A stretch of 64,000 bases of DNA from Paraphysomonas bandaiensis (lineage: Eukaryota > Chrysophyceae): NCBI GenBank assembly GCA_965644295.1, contig CBFFRP010000132.1, positions 186,001 to 250,000 of the forward strand, in the 5' to 3' direction. Shown piece by piece: positions 1 to 13,160 of this stretch. The notes beneath the pieces were generated by a model that saw only the letters and a list, made by a program, of their open reading frames with translations, made no database searches and was not told the DNA's origin. The translations under genes and the position numbers were made by a program. The first letter of the stretch is position 1. Each line of letters starts with the position of its first letter.

Positions 1-29
1 TAGTCACAAATGCTTGGAGCTAACTGTCT

Positions 30-3000
30 ATGGTGCAGCCTTCTGTTGTCGTGGACACTATAATGTCGGCAGGGAAGACTGCTATACCTCCATTGACAGC
101 CGAGGTTAATTCAATGGTTGGGTCAGGTACTCGTAGTAAGCTGTAACTCGAGCTATTGTTGATATTTTATCATATCACAGACGCAAGCACTGGGTTTCTT
201 GAGCTTGAGTTGGAGGACGATAGCGGATATACCAGCTTTGCTCCACCTGCTCCAGGGCCTAGATCTCCACATATTCCTGTTAACGCTTACGGGTTAGTAT
301 TGCTGAAGTGCCTGTGTTTGTGGACTCATTTGTTACAGTGACAGCGGGAGCATGCACGGTATTCTTAATATTGATGATGAGCTTAGATTAGCGTGCAGCG
401 CGGGACAACTGGAGAAGTCTAAGAACCTCATCACCCGTGGTGCTGCTGTTAACTCACGTGACGTTCATATGATGACACCCCTTCACCATGCTGCAGAAGG
501 TGGTCATCGAAAGCTTTGTCAACTGTTAGTGGCAGAAAAGGCCTTCAAAAATAACAGAGATAAAAGGGGGCGTACGCCCCTTCACTGCGCATCGGCTGCT
601 GGGCACCTTGAAGTAGTCCGATATCTTGTAGGCGAGAAAGCCTTTGCTTTTGTACTAGATGAAGGGGGAAACAATGCCCTACATCTCGCAGCTTCAAATG
701 GTCATGTAGATGTCGTCGATTGGCTGTTGAAGCATTGTGATATTGACTCTGAAGCACAAAATGCTTCTGGATACACTTACGTGGAGCTTCTCCCGGAGTC
801 GTGTCGCTCTTACGCGGAGTTGCATAGTATGTCTGGTTCACCGTCGTCTTCAGCTCACGGAAACCAATTGACTTTGGACTCTTCGAAATTGCTACATCCT
901 AAAGATGAGGTTCTTCTTGAAAATATTAAGTCCGCTAATCGATCCGAAGGATTTGTATCCGCGTCACTTTCACACAGCGATGGTGCTGAGATAGCGAAAA
1001 TAGCTGAAAAGGAGTATGCTATTCTCTCTGATAGCAGACACCGCAGGTCGTATCAGTCGAGTAGAAACCTTGAGACGGATGTTTCTCGTTCAAGCACCAC
1101 AGGCACTGAGAAAGCAAAAATTAGAGAGGCGAACAACGTTTATAACACAGACGCAATGCTGGCAGCGTGCTACAACGGCGACTTCGATGTGGCGACCCAG
1201 CTTCTACCTCAGTCAGACCCTAATGGGGTTCATGTATCCAGTCTGTCTGCTTTGCACCTGACATGTCATCTAGGTAACAGCGAGTTTGCAGAAAAGCTTA
1301 TCCGTGCTGGAGCGTCGGTCAATGTGCGTGATCGTCGTGGGTTTACTCCACTGCATTTAGCCTGCCAAGGAGAACATCTGGATGTTATTGAGACATTATT
1401 GCAGCATCATGCTGCTTTCGAGGGCGACGACCAGGGTCTGAACCCTTTGCACCATGCAGCGCTGAGCAGAGATGACTCTGTTCTGAAACTCCTACTTTCT
1501 CATGGAGGACAAGTAGACGAGATTGACAATTCAGGCAATTCCGTGTTCCACTATATTGTTGAATCCAGGAACCACTCCCTTGTGCTATGGGTTGCTGAAA
1601 ACTTTGCTGTTGATATATATGCAGCCAATTTAAATGGAATATCGGCGTATGATATTGCTCGAAATAATGGCATGACTGATATATGCACCACTTTGGTGGA
1701 AATACATGAACATAAGAAGCAGGAGAAACAGAAGCGTGCGAATGCGAAAAAGCTGCTCTGTCTGTGTACCCTCAGGGAGTGGGAATCTGCAGCTGAGGTC
1801 ATGGATAAGAATGTTGACTATGCCGCTAAAGACGAGGACGGAATGCAAGCGATTCATTTGTGTGCCGCTGGAGGAAGCGTTTCGTGTTTAGAAAAGTTAA
1901 TTGAGCATGGTGTTGATATTAATAGTGTGGACAGTGCTGGAAAAACTGCTGCAATGCATGGATGTAGACACGGGCATTTGGGTGTCGTGTCCTGTCTTGT
2001 TAACAATGGATGTGAACTAGAAATCAAAGATAAAAGTGGAAACACAATGATTGCTCATGCTATTGCCAATAATGAAGTTAGCATCGCGGAATATCTGCAC
2101 ACCATTGGAGCAAATGTGAAATGTGTAAACGATGCCAACGATACGCTGCTACACATAGCATGTCGGTTGAAGAGCATAGAATCGGTTAAATTTCTTGTCG
2201 CCAAGTGTGGCTTAGATATTAACTCATCGTCGAAGAATTGTTCCCGCGAAAGTGCCCTGGATCTTGCTGTTACCGGTAATTGTGTTGATATAGTTGAATA
2301 TGCTAAACAGAGGTTAGAAATGGATAGGGCATCTCATTCATTGAAATTTGTCAGCGAATTAGAGAATGGAGACGTCCATAAAGCAGCTGAGACTATGAAA
2401 GCTGGTGTAGACCCAAATGGTTGTGTGGGGGACCATATCGTTTTTCACGTTGCTTGCGAGAAGGGAAACGTTCACATTGTGAAGTCGCTGCTGGATCAGG
2501 GAGCATCGCTTAACGTCCAATCTCGCAGTGGGTGGTTCGCTATTCACTACGCATGTCGTGGGGGGCAATTGGAAGTAATCCGATGGTTGAAAAAGTGTGG
2601 TGCTTCGCTTGACCAACGTGCAGCTGATGGTATAACTCCACTGCACCATGCTTGCAAATCTGGTGATATTGAACTAGTGAGATGGCTCATAGATAGAGGT
2701 GCAACTGACCAAGTAAAAACTTCTGATATGAGTACTTGTTTGCATTTTGCATGTGACTCGGGAAACAAGGCATTGGTAAAATGGCTTTTGTCGGATAGAG
2801 GATTAGATGCAGCATCTAAGAATTCGCAATGGGAGCGTCCTATTGACTGGGCTGTGCGTGTTGGTGCAGTAGATTTGGTAATTTGGATGTCTCGAGAGAT
2901 GAGGCTCGATGACTCTGAAGCCAGGGGCCTGAAGGTTGCTGCATCAGTTCAGCGGAAGAAAATTGAAAAGGAATCAGCTGAAAGACGTCTACGAAAAGCT

Positions 3001-6000
3001 GCGGAGGTTGGAGATATCGCCATGATAGGAGATTTGTTAGATGACGGAGTGGATATTAATGCATCTGCATCTGAGGATGGAATGACAGCACTTCATATGG
3101 CCTGCAGGGCGAATGGCATCGATTCTGTAGAATATCTTCTCAGCAGGAATGCAAGTGTGAATTCATGCACGAATGACGGGAAAACTGCTCTTCACCTTGT
3201 CTGCATGAAGGGCCATATTGACCTGTTTGACATTTTAATTGAGGCTGGGGCTGATGCCATGTGTGTTGATAACGATGGGAACACGATACTGCTGTTAGCA
3301 TGTGGATCTCCCAACCCCGGATTAGCAAAATACATTGTTGGAAAATATCCTCATTTCAGTGAATCAAGGAAGAATAAACGAGGGTTGAGTGCCCTTTGCG
3401 CTGCCGCAGAGGCTGGAAACACCGAATTAGTTGTTTGGATGGCCAACAACCCTTGGGTTGTTCGACATATTAGATACTTATTCATCGCAGTTAACGTTGG
3501 TGATATTGCGGAGTCTCAGCGACTGCTTACACTGGGCCTCGATGCAAATGTTGAAAACAGTGAGGGACAGTCTCCCCTACACCTTGCGGCGTCTTGTGGA
3601 GAAGTTAAACTGATATCGATTCTCTTGGACGCTGGTGCGAAACCGTCTCCATGCGACTTTATGTTTCGTACACCAATGCATTATGCCGCTGCTAAAGGCT
3701 GCACAGAAATTGTGAAAATTCTTGTGGACAATCGTGCTGAGGTTGATCCGGTTGATGATACTGGCATGTCGCCTCTTTTATACGCATGCAAGTATGGGCA
3801 CATACTTACTGCAGCGTACCTTGTTGGACAGGGAGCAGATGTAATGAAATCAGATCAATGCGAAACAACAGCGCTGCATTGTGCTTGTCGATCAGGTGAC
3901 TTGCAACTTGTTCAATGGCTCTACGATGGGTTTGCATTTGATATGGACCAGTGTAATGTTTCCCGGGAGTCTGCATACTCCATCGCTATTGATGAAGGAC
4001 ACAAGGGTATTATTATGTACTTTGAGGGGAAGAAGAAACTTCGCGAGGAGGAAATTGAGCAACAGCGTTTGAAGCAAGTGGAGTTGGAAGAGCAAAAACG
4101 AAAAGAGGAAGCACAGCGGGAGCAGCAGAGGATAGAAGAACGAGCTCGGGCACAGGCAATGAATAAGGAATACATTTATCGAATGCGCGAAGAGGAAGCT
4201 GTCCGGGCTAGGGCGAAGGAGATGTTAACAGCCGCTACAAGCGCCCATCTATTGGACATGTGTAGGAGCGGGAGTTTAAGTGATGTCAGAGAGCTGTTAG
4301 CTTGTGGTACAGATCCTAATACTCGTATTTCTGAAGATCACTCGACGGGACTACATATTGCGTGTTCCCGCGGCTATTTGGACATCGTCCATGTGCTCGT
4401 TGAATCTGGGGCCGATTATGATGCAGTGAATGATAGAAACGAGACACCCGCGCTGCTGGCTTGTGAAGGGAACTTCGTGGATTGTGTTCGTTTTCTTCAC
4501 GATAGAGGTGCAAAGTTAGATATTCGTAACAGCAGTGGCGAGTGCTGCATTGAGCTGATGATCGACAGAGGTTACGACGAATTGTTCGTTGATGTTGTAT
4601 TGAGCGGTGTGCCATTCAATTATGAGGTCATTGGGAGCTCAGGGGATACTTTGCTCCACCGTGCTGCTAGACTAGGACGAAGTACCATTGTCCGCGCTCT
4701 TCTTGATCTTGACATCAATGTAGATTCAGAAAACGAAGATCTTAAGACCCCATTACACCTTGCATGTGAGGCGAGTCATGAAGAAGTAGTGGGTGCATTG
4801 GTGAATGCAGGTGCCAACGTGTCACGAAAAGATACTCAAAACAGGACCCCATTGATGGCAGCAATTGAGTCGAGGTGTGTAGAAATCGCCCGCCTCCTGG
4901 TGCAGCATAAGGCAGATGTGTTCGCGGTGGACATGGACGGGAATTCTGTCCTTCATTACGCATGCAAGTTCAGAGTCGATCGCGTTGGGAAACTTCTGGT
5001 GTCAGCTGGATGTGATATATATGCAGCTAATGTAGTGGGAGAAAGTCCTCTTCAAGTTGCCAAACAGAGCGGCTGCAAGGTATTAGTGAAGCTTATACAG
5101 AAGGAAATTGATCAAACTGCTGAGGTTATCGAGGTCTGTTCAGGTGGTGACACTGAATGGTTGAAAGTGATGATATCGAGTGGCTTTGATGTCACTCGTA
5201 AAAACAAAAGTAAATTTGGTGGACTCCATGCTGCATCGTTGCACGGGCATTTAGATGTATGCAAAGTACTGTTGAACTCTGGAGCATTTGTTGATTCTGC
5301 TGATGATTTGGGAAAAGTCCCGCTTCACTATGCATGTTTGGGTGGCCACATAGAAATGGCACAGCTATTGGTGGCAGAAGGAGCTGATGTACATCGACGC
5401 AGCTCCGATATGCGATCTTGTCTCCACTATGCTGCTGCTGGCGGATCCGAAGCGCTTTTATCGTGGCTTATATATGACAGGATGCTTGATCTGGGAGCTG
5501 CCGCCGATGACAATTCCACTGCTCTGCACGACGCATGTAAGAGCGACAAATTATCAGCGGCACAATATATTACGAAAGCGGGCTGTGCACTTGATTGCCT
5601 CACCACTGATATGAAAACCCCATTCCACGTGGCCTGCAAGAATGGTGCAGTGAGTGTTGTTGAGTGGATGCTTCAATGTGATATCGACATTGACTCAACA
5701 GATGCTTGTCATATGAGCGGCTTCTTGTGGGCTTGTCGTGAAGGACACCTGAAAGTCGTCGACATGCTGTATAATGCCGGAGCAAACTTCATGCTGCATG
5801 GGGGGGAACTTGATAGGCTCGACAATGGCTTGCATGCGGCATGCCGAAATGGCCACAAAGATGTATGCGATTACCTTTTATCGAAAGGCTTAGATGCGCT
5901 GGAGGAAAATGAGCACAGACTGACTGCTATTGAACTAGCGGATAAATGTGGTTTTAGAGAGTTATCTTCATGGCTGGAGGAAACAGCGGGAAAACGTGAA

Positions 6001-7728
6001 CAGAATCGCGTCAGTGAGTGCGTAAAATTGGAGCTAGATAGGGCGATCGAGGGAACTAATTTTGCCTTAGCTGTTGCTCTATTTGATGACCTATCCGCTG
6101 CGTACTTCAGTGATGAGACGACTGTACCGGGGTCATATGTTCTTCAGCGCGCGGCGGCTTTAGGCTCCATTGAAGCGGCTAGGCTGCTTGTCGAAAACGA
6201 TGTAAATGTCAATTCGCCATCACCTGAGAACGGCATGACACCACTTCATTACTCCTGTTGGCGTGGTCATTTAACTATGACAGAGTACCTCTTGAGTAAA
6301 GGAGCCAGTGCTACTGTTCGTGATTCTCATGGAAATACTCCATTTCATTTGGCAAAAATGGAGAATAACTTGGAAATTTTACGACTTTTACAAACAATGA
6401 CAGGCCAGAGTATTTCAGAGGTATTGGAGTCAAAGTTAAGCGACGTACAACCAAGTACTACTACTTCTACATTTCATACAGAAGATTCGGGAATCGATAG
6501 AAGCGAGAACGTTCATTCTCCATCCGCGGTATACCCTCTTCACATGGCTTGCAGTGCTGGAGATATTGAGACTGTTCGGACACTTGTAGGGAATGGTGAA
6601 TGCGACGTAAATGATATTAGTTCAGTGACACAACGAACTGCTCTACATGAGGCTTGCATTCAGAACTCTAACGAAGTCGTTGAGTTCTTAGTCAACAATG
6701 GAGCCGAGGTAAATGTACCGATGGTCGACGGTTGCACAGCCCTACATATAGCATGCAGTAATATGAATGCAAGTATGGCTATGGTATTGGTTACGAACAA
6801 GGCTGATTTGACGATCCCTAATCACGCTGGCTCGACCCCTCTTCATATAATCTGTGCAAGGAGTATGCACAGTTTGATGGAGGATATAATTGACCTACCA
6901 CGCTCTATTCTTAGGTCACTTCGCTTGGATTCGGTAGATGGTGACGGGAGGACGGTGCTGCACTTATCTGTCTTGGCGAAGTCACGGGATATGGTGGAGC
7001 TCTTCTGTCATCAAGGCGTAAACGTGAATTCTGTAGACAATGATTTGATGACCCCTCTACACCATGCCGTTGAGATCGGGAACTACGACATCGTACAGCT
7101 GCTACTAAGCAAAGGAGCTCGAGCAAGCGCGACGGACAGGTGGGGCCGAACTATTATGAAAATTGCTGTCACCATATCCAAGAATGTCAACATTGCCAGA
7201 CTACTATACGATAAAGGTGCAGAAGTGGACTATATTTCTGATAATGGAGACAGTTACCTGCATATCGCATGCAGGAACAAAAATGTAGATCTTTCTAAGT
7301 GGTTAGTTCGGGTTGGTCTGGATCCGACCCAGGAGAATATCGATGGTGTCTCTGCAGTGAAGTTGGCCCATGTTTGTTGTCAGGAGGACCTTCTGGAGTG
7401 GCTTCTCGCGTGGATCGTTGCATCTCGGGTGGGTAGGCCGGTGGAAGAGGTATTGGCCGAGGCCAACACGGGTTCCATGATGGATGATTATCACAATACA
7501 CACGCAGCAACTTCTGATACTGCTCTGTATCGCAGCAGCAGTGGTTCTGAGGGCATACTTTCTCTTCATGGTAATAGTACTCGTGACTCTAATGATGTAT
7601 CAGAACATGGCCTCTACTCGGGTAGTATTCATGGCACTACACGATCGACATCGACTTCCACTAGGGCTAGAGCTGCGAATCTTGATTCTGATATTCCTCA
7701 CACTAATAGACACATCGCCATACTATAG
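30..7728 (+). CDS. Giant ankyrin-repeat protein (about 2535 aa, 3 exons)
   Basis: Nearly the whole protein is ankyrin repeats of the TPLHxAxxxGH type, from about residue 80 to 2400. A highly charged Glu/Arg/Gln-rich coiled coil interrupts them near 4020-4230, with smaller charged linkers near 1700, 2960 and 6000. Such repeats form protein-binding solenoids; no catalytic domain is visible, so a scaffold role is inferred. The uninterrupted frame opens at ATG 352, but two upstream exons join it in frame: 30-135 and 181-292, with introns 136-180 (GTAAGC..CACAG, 45 nt) and 293-338 (GTTAGT..ACAG, 46 nt). The total, 7608 nt, divides by three, and an in-frame stop at 21 precedes ATG 30. The N-terminus and the Ser/Thr-rich C-terminal tail (7480-7728) look disordered. 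If the short introns are wrong, translation would start at 352. No signal peptide or membrane segment is seen. Confidence 0.88.
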
Positions 7729-8260
7729 AGTTTTCGCAAGTTTATTTGTAGTAGCTGCTTCGTACCAGCTTGTGGTGACCCAAGCATGGATTAGTTGTTA
7801 TATTCTCATATTTTTCCTTTCAATTAACCTATGACGACTTATACTTTCATTCACGGAGCCTTAATTGGCTCTATTTGTATGGTAACCGAAGTGGTGGTTT
7901 TCTCCTGATGTTCCATGTATCCAGTGACATACAACAATCATTAAAGCCATTGACATTCACAAATACAATAACGCATGGCATGCTGTTACTAACGTACTAA
8001 CGTAGTAACAAACTAGTACTGCGGTATACTACCTCTTTCCCCCAGCTGGAGAAATTTCGTTATGGATACTATACTAACAGCTAGTCAATGATAGTGTCTT
8101 CCTAAGAATCCAATCAATTATCAGCTATATTATAATAGGCAGCGTATGGAAATAAATATAATTGTAATCTAATAGAAATAGAAATCAAAAGAACAAATCT
8201 GTTCAAGTATAAAACTTCGCTTCATTGGCATGAGAGTAGCGAACTTATTATTATTAGATA
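7729..8260. other. AT-rich spacer after the ankyrin gene
   Basis: This is the 3' flank of the ankyrin gene and then AT-rich DNA with many short ATA/TTA runs. I see no gene or RNA in it. Confidence 0.6.
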
Positions 8261-8261
8261 C

Positions 8262-9290
8262 ATTGGTGCAGGTTTTTAACGCCTATTGCTAAATAATATG
8301 ACTTTCAATATATATTATTATTAGCAATAGCCATTAAAGATGGAACTACTTTAGCATTGAAATTCAACTAACTAGCTAACTAGTACTTTATACATATATC
8401 GGATACATATATTATATATATCCTACTATTTAACGCTACTGAATCTGCTTGTGTGTCGCCACAAGCACCAAGGTGCAACCACTTTTGCTCTATCACTCAA
8501 AGCAAACGCAGTGAGCAAGCAGAATATTGGTATATACCTAACATCTGCTCATGTCAGGATTTTAGAGTCCTTAAGGTGAACATCCCGGATGATTGACTTC
8601 AGCAGGTAGCCCAATACCGGTCACCCTAGAAGTGGTCCCAGTCCCAGACGCCTGTTTATTCGTCTAGGCCCAAAGACGTCTAAACAAGTGGCAATTATAT
8701 TAGTCTCCCTTGTACCACACAAGCATTTTGCTATGCCAAATCAGAATAATATCTTCTGACTATATATTATTATATGCGGTTCACGTTAGTTTCACTTCAA
8801 AAGCACTAGAATATAGAGATTGAGGTCATAGGATAACTAGATAGCTGAATTATATAACTGTATAAGACGATCATAAGATATTACTTGGTAGGTGTGACAA
8901 AATCAACATCGTGAACAACAATGAGTGATGAGAAATGATAATAACACAAGTGTTAGTTAATTGAGCGTTCCAGTGTTGTAGTAGTAGACTCAGATCACTG
9001 CTTTCACTTGTCATGCTGTACGTTGCACAACGTGTCCCCTACATACACATCTATCATATAGCGCCGGTGAGTCCTAGGACACACGACAACGGCGAAACTC
9101 GCAATCGACATCAAGAACGGAAGTGGTCGCACCTTGGTGCTTGCGGCGACGCACAAGCAGCTTCTGTAGCGTTAAATAGTAGGATAATGGAATTAGTTAT
9201 GGGTAGAGGTCTAACTAGTATGTCTAGCATTCAACTAGCCACTATATTGGTACAGGTTTTTAACGCCTATTGCTAAATAACAAGACTTTC
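8262..9290 (-). mobile_element. Long-TIR non-coding element, copy A
   Basis: The segment 8430-8500 (reading ATCCTACTATTTAACGCTAC and onward) is the reverse complement, with few mismatches, of 9115-9195. The outer ends match too: TTAGCAATAG near 8320 faces CTATTGCTAA near 9275. An extra copy of the right end (TTTTTAACGCCTATTGCTAA) lies at 8270-8296, so ends are nested or tandem. The inner part 8500-8740 matches, inverted, 18700-18900 and 58620-58870, so this is one of at least three family members. No open frame of transposase size is present. It looks like a non-autonomous DNA (MITE or foldback) element; target duplications were not convincing, so the boundaries are approximate. Confidence 0.7.
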
Positions 9291-9532
9291 AATATATATA
9301 TAGTTAATTGAGTATTGTATGACTTCAGTTACTGAATTCTAATATATTGATATGGTAGCAGATGATAATTCTTATTGAAAACTTCCGAAATTCGATCAGT
9401 TTCGAGCGATCAACTGAACCAAGAATCTCAAGGCATGGCTAATAAATGAAAACTGGAATCATTAAGGTCATCAAGATACAGAGTTATGAAAACAAAACAA
9501 CTACCACAACTACACTGCATATGTATTTCTAA

Positions 9533-11687
9533 TTAATAGTCGCCCTCATCACCATCCTCAAAGTTACACTCGTTACTCTCAATGAATGGATCATCTATAC
9601 TTTCTTCCGCCTGGCCAAAATATTTCCCACATATTACAATGATGGTATTCAAAACCGCCAGATGGTTATCGGCAGCTGAAGCCACGGGATCAGAACAGTT
9701 GGCATCCCGGATAGCGATGTATTTTTCGTCCACTCCATCCGCCGCCTCGTAGACTTCCTCATCGTTGGAATCCAGGCCCACAAACCTGACTCCTTTCCCA
9801 CCCCGGTTGAGGTTCAACGCATCATCCACCTGGCGGTCGGCCAAATCGTTGACATGCGCAGACCCAGTTCCAAGAGATGTAATGGAGTTGGCCAATGCCA
9901 GACGAATGACACATAACGATCTATAGATGTCACGTACAGTGGCTGCCGTGTCTTGGTAGAGAGGTTTTTCCAGTCGAGCTAAAAGGCAGAATATCCACTG
10001 ACACTGAACAGCAATCTCTGGCCACCCGGTTGCACACTGTTCTAAGTTTCCTCCCTCTTGGATTCTTGCCGATTTTTGTAACCACCCTGCATGGTACCCC
10101 AGTAAACGTTGAGTAAGTACTTGGTCAAATTGAAGCATAAGTCGTGTCGAAGGAGACACTCCACATGCATACAGCACAGGACCATCATCTACGGCGGGCT
10201 GAGAAGGAGAAGGGCGATTGTCACTTGCATTGGTGCCTTCCTGTTCTTCCTGTTCATCGCGGGTGAACTCCTGAAGCAGAACAGCTTTTCGGTCGTCAAT
10301 ATCCTGTCCCTTCTCTGCAATGTCATCGGCACCCGCCTCACTATGATTATCGCCATCTTCAGTATCAGATTCTGAAACATGCCCATTACTTTGTCAGCTA
10401 CGAAAGCATACAAAGCATGTAACCTGCCGCAGAGGCCTCTGTGCCTAAACAAAACTTCATCCATGAAGTTTCATCTTTCATAGGGGGTACAGTTAATTTT
10501 CTTTCTCGACTGCGCAGATCTGTGCTAAACCGCTCAAGTAACTGCAACAAGTGCTATCAGATATACGACAAAGTGGCAATGTACATACCAATCTCAATTG
10601 TGAAAATGACTCCAGCGTGTCGTTCTCCCAGTCCTCTTCTGGTAAATACGATGAAGGACAGTCAGGAATCGCCGCTATTTTAGGCATGTAGGGAGTCTGC
10701 TCGCCTCTAAAATCATCAGAATTGACATCCGCTCGAACCACAGAAGGACATTGCTCCGACTCGTACCTATAGCCTCATCAGCGTCACGAACCAATGATCT
10801 GCACAATGCATAACTCACCGCACCCAAGCCATGTACTCCTCTGCTGTGAACTTAGATATGTCACCTGGAAGCATAGACTGTGAGTCAAATTATTGATGTA
10901 TATTAAAATTGATATTGATATGATGGAAATGGCAACATACAATGTATCAAAGATACCAACTACATGTCTATTTAATATTACAACACTATTGTGCACTATA
11001 CTGCTGCACACCAGAGTATAATATGCAGTCGACACTATTCTTATATCCTTTCCACTATATACCATCCCGTATATCACATACATATACAGTATATCATACT
11101 ATAGTTCGCATTCATATCCCATCTTCTATATAATATTTATGTCATACTCCATGAGCTATTCATATTTACAATACTGTAGTTCTCTGTGCTATATTATGCT
11201 ATATATACAATACTAGTGATACAATCCTATACATCCATAAATACTATCCCGTACTATCATATATTACACTCTCATATCCTATTATCATGTACTACCATAC
11301 ACTTTATCATCTTATAATATCAATGAATACTTTACTGTCCATGTTAAATATTGCATGATGTACTACCCTACACTACACTATCCATTATAATACTCTATCA
11401 TATACAATATTATTATATCCTACCATACTTATACAACCATACCGCATACTACCCCATACTTGATATCTATACAATCCTATTCTACCATGCACTATACTAC
11501 ACCATAGTATCATAGACTAAACTATCGATGACAACCACTCCATCATATACTGACTATCCCATCTCATCATACACTACACCATCATATTCATACACTGGGC
11601 TGGGATATAAGCTACAATGAATACACCACCTGTCTGAAACTCTCTAGGGTCCAAACTAAACTCACCCGCAGGGAGAGCTTGCTCCAT
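9533..11687 (-). CDS. GEMIN2: Gemin2 / SIP1, SMN-complex component (412 aa, 5 exons)
   Basis: Gemin2 binds SMN and the Sm ring during assembly of spliceosomal snRNPs. Family landmarks are clear: an N-terminal segment ending TAEEYMAWVRYESEQCP, a middle KDETSWMKFCLG (the KDE/EGWxxFCLG motif), and C-terminal helices with FCLLARLEKPL and NTIIVICGKYFGQ. Exons that join in frame are 11687-11630, 10864-10819, 10766-10589, 10541-10424 and 10371-9533; they total 1239 nt, or 412 codons plus stop. All junctions are GT-AG. Three introns are 47-54 nt, but the first (10865-11629) is 765 nt and made of CATA/TACTA-like low-complexity sequence. The acidic region between motifs is longer than in the human protein, and the C-terminus ends in an Asp/Glu-rich tail. 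The gene is head-to-head with the RING gene, about 445 bp apart. Confidence 0.87.
10865..11629 (-). other. Long low-complexity first intron of Gemin2
   Basis: On the plus strand this 765-bp interval is a degenerate run of CATA, TACTA and TATCC words with almost no G. The intron ends read GTGGTG...TTCCAG on the minus strand. No gene is seen in it. It is more than ten times longer than most introns in the window. Confidence 0.7.
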
Positions 11688-11859
11688 TGTTTCACGTCGA
11701 CACAGATGTGGTGTCGTGAGTTATATATGCACTTGTATATAGAGGATCATGGATTTCACGTGCTGACAACATGTGCGTGTATGTGTGTGTATGTATGTGG
11801 AGCATGGAGCAGAATACACACACGGAGTACAGAAGGAATTGGTAGGAATTACTGTACAA

Positions 11860-11890
11860 TATACCGGTATACAGACTGTAGTCTGCTGTC
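11860..11890. promoter_or_regulatory. GTATA palindrome in the Gemin2/RING divergent spacer
   Basis: TATACCGGTATA is a perfect palindrome, followed by CAGACTGTAGTCTGCTG. It lies in the 444-bp spacer between two divergent start codons (11687 minus, 12132 plus). The same core recurs in other spacers; see the finding on this motif. The spacer also has a CA-rich stretch at 11936-11985. Confidence 0.4.
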
Positions 11891-12131
11891 TGGAATTTGG
11901 ACTTCATCTGCCTGTCAGCACAGCATGCATCTAGACATGCACAGACATACACGCACAGACATACACAGAAATACACAGACAGTCGCAGCATACACTCATC
12001 AAGTCCTCATATATACTATACATGAATACGAACCACGCATGCATCTCGGTACGATTATAAGAGCCCGTGATTAAACCCGACAGGATGAATGAGTGAAGTA
12101 TTGAATAATTTTTCGCAGCCGTAACAATAAA

Positions 12132-13160
12132 ATGAAGTGTAGCGAGCCCTTTCACAGGACGCTGAGAGATAGCTCGGAGTGTCACATATGTCTGGACCCG
12201 GAGGAGGAGCTTCTTTCACTCGGATGTGGTCACAGCATGTGTGCAACTTGTGTCAAGAAGCATCACTCTGACAAGACGAAGCATTTCATATGTCCATTTT
12301 GTAAGAGTAAGCGCGCGATGCCGAAGTCCGGATTCAAGCAGAATGTGTCTCTGAATCACATACGCTGCAGGTTGAATCAAGTCCCTGAGCCATGCCCGGC
12401 GCACCTTATATACAGTCTCCACTACAAGTGTTTATCATGTAAGGATCATCCACTGGTATGTTCCGAATGCATTGTTAACGCTCACCTGGCACATCTGGTT
12501 GTTTCCAAAGATCAGTCAGAAAGTGAGGCCCTGCGAATGTGGCACGAAAATACGAAGGATTTACAGAAAGAGCCACAAGAAGCTTCTGTTGTCTGTGAAG
12601 GTAATACTTCTTCGCTTGGAAAGAGTGACAATACTAGCATAATTAATATTGAAGATGATGACGAGGACACTGATTCCGATTCAGATGAATCAGTGGCAGC
12701 TGAACCGCTGGAAGAATACAGAATTAGCTGTAGTACATCTGTGCAATCTGTAATGCGTGGAGACTGTGTGTTATACGTTTATGTATCTCGAGAGGATGGG
12801 GAGCGGTACCTAGGAATCGGATTTGTACGGCGAGTCTACCATACAGAGGCGTATGCTGCAACTAGGGGAGGGGCCAGGCCCTCAAGAAAGCGCTCTAGAG
12901 ACGGCGTCGAATATCCTCTTCCCGCCTCTTCTGGCTCAACGATACTGCGCATATCTCCGGTGACTCCAGTGTCCAATGATGGGTCTGATATGCTCTCTGG
13001 TGCCATTCTTCGTCCGGATCTTAGCAGGACTGTGGATGTACCGGCTTTCTCAGTTATATCAACATCGATGAAAGTCAACATGACAGGCTCTCTGTGTATG
13101 GAGTCAATAGAGGCGATTAAGAAAGCTAACGCCGAGTTTTGTGCTCGTATTGATTGCTGA
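12132..13160 (+). CDS. RING-finger/B-box (TRIM-like) protein, putative E3 ubiquitin ligase
   Basis: The 342-aa intronless frame starts at ATG 12132. Residues 15-60 form a C3HC4 RING: CHICLDPEEE, then CGHSMCATCVKKHH, then CPFC. A B-box-type zinc finger follows at about 88-120 (CPAH, CLSC, CSEC and the final H-x2-H), so the order RING then B-box is TRIM-like. RING fingers recruit E2 enzymes, so ubiquitin ligase activity is inferred. After the fingers comes an acidic DDDEDTDSDSDES run near residue 175, and a C-terminal region of about 150 aa that I do not recognise and which lacks an obvious long coiled coil or SPRY domain. Substrates cannot be told. The gene is divergent from Gemin2 and convergent with the MFS gene. 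Confidence 0.85.
   Translation: MKCSEPFHRTLRDSSECHICLDPEEELLSLGCGHSMCATCVKKHHSDKTKHFICPFCKSKRAMPKSGFKQNVSLNHIRCRLNQVPEPCPAHLIYSLHYKCLSCKDHPLVCSECIVNAHLAHLVVSKDQSESEALRMWHENTKDLQKEPQEASVVCEGNTSSLGKSDNTSIINIEDDDEDTDSDSDESVAAEPLEEYRISCSTSVQSVMRGDCVLYVYVSREDGERYLGIGFVRRVYHTEAYAATRGGARPSRKRSRDGVEYPLPASSGSTILRISPVTPVSNDGSDMLSGAILRPDLSRTVDVPAFSVISTSMKVNMTGSLCMESIEAIKKANAEFCARIDC

Noticed and set aside
11679-12074. 131-codon plus-strand frame in the Gemin2/RING spacer
   Set aside because: It overlaps the Gemin2 first exon and simple CA/TA-rich sequence, has no recognisable domain, and lies in a promoter spacer.
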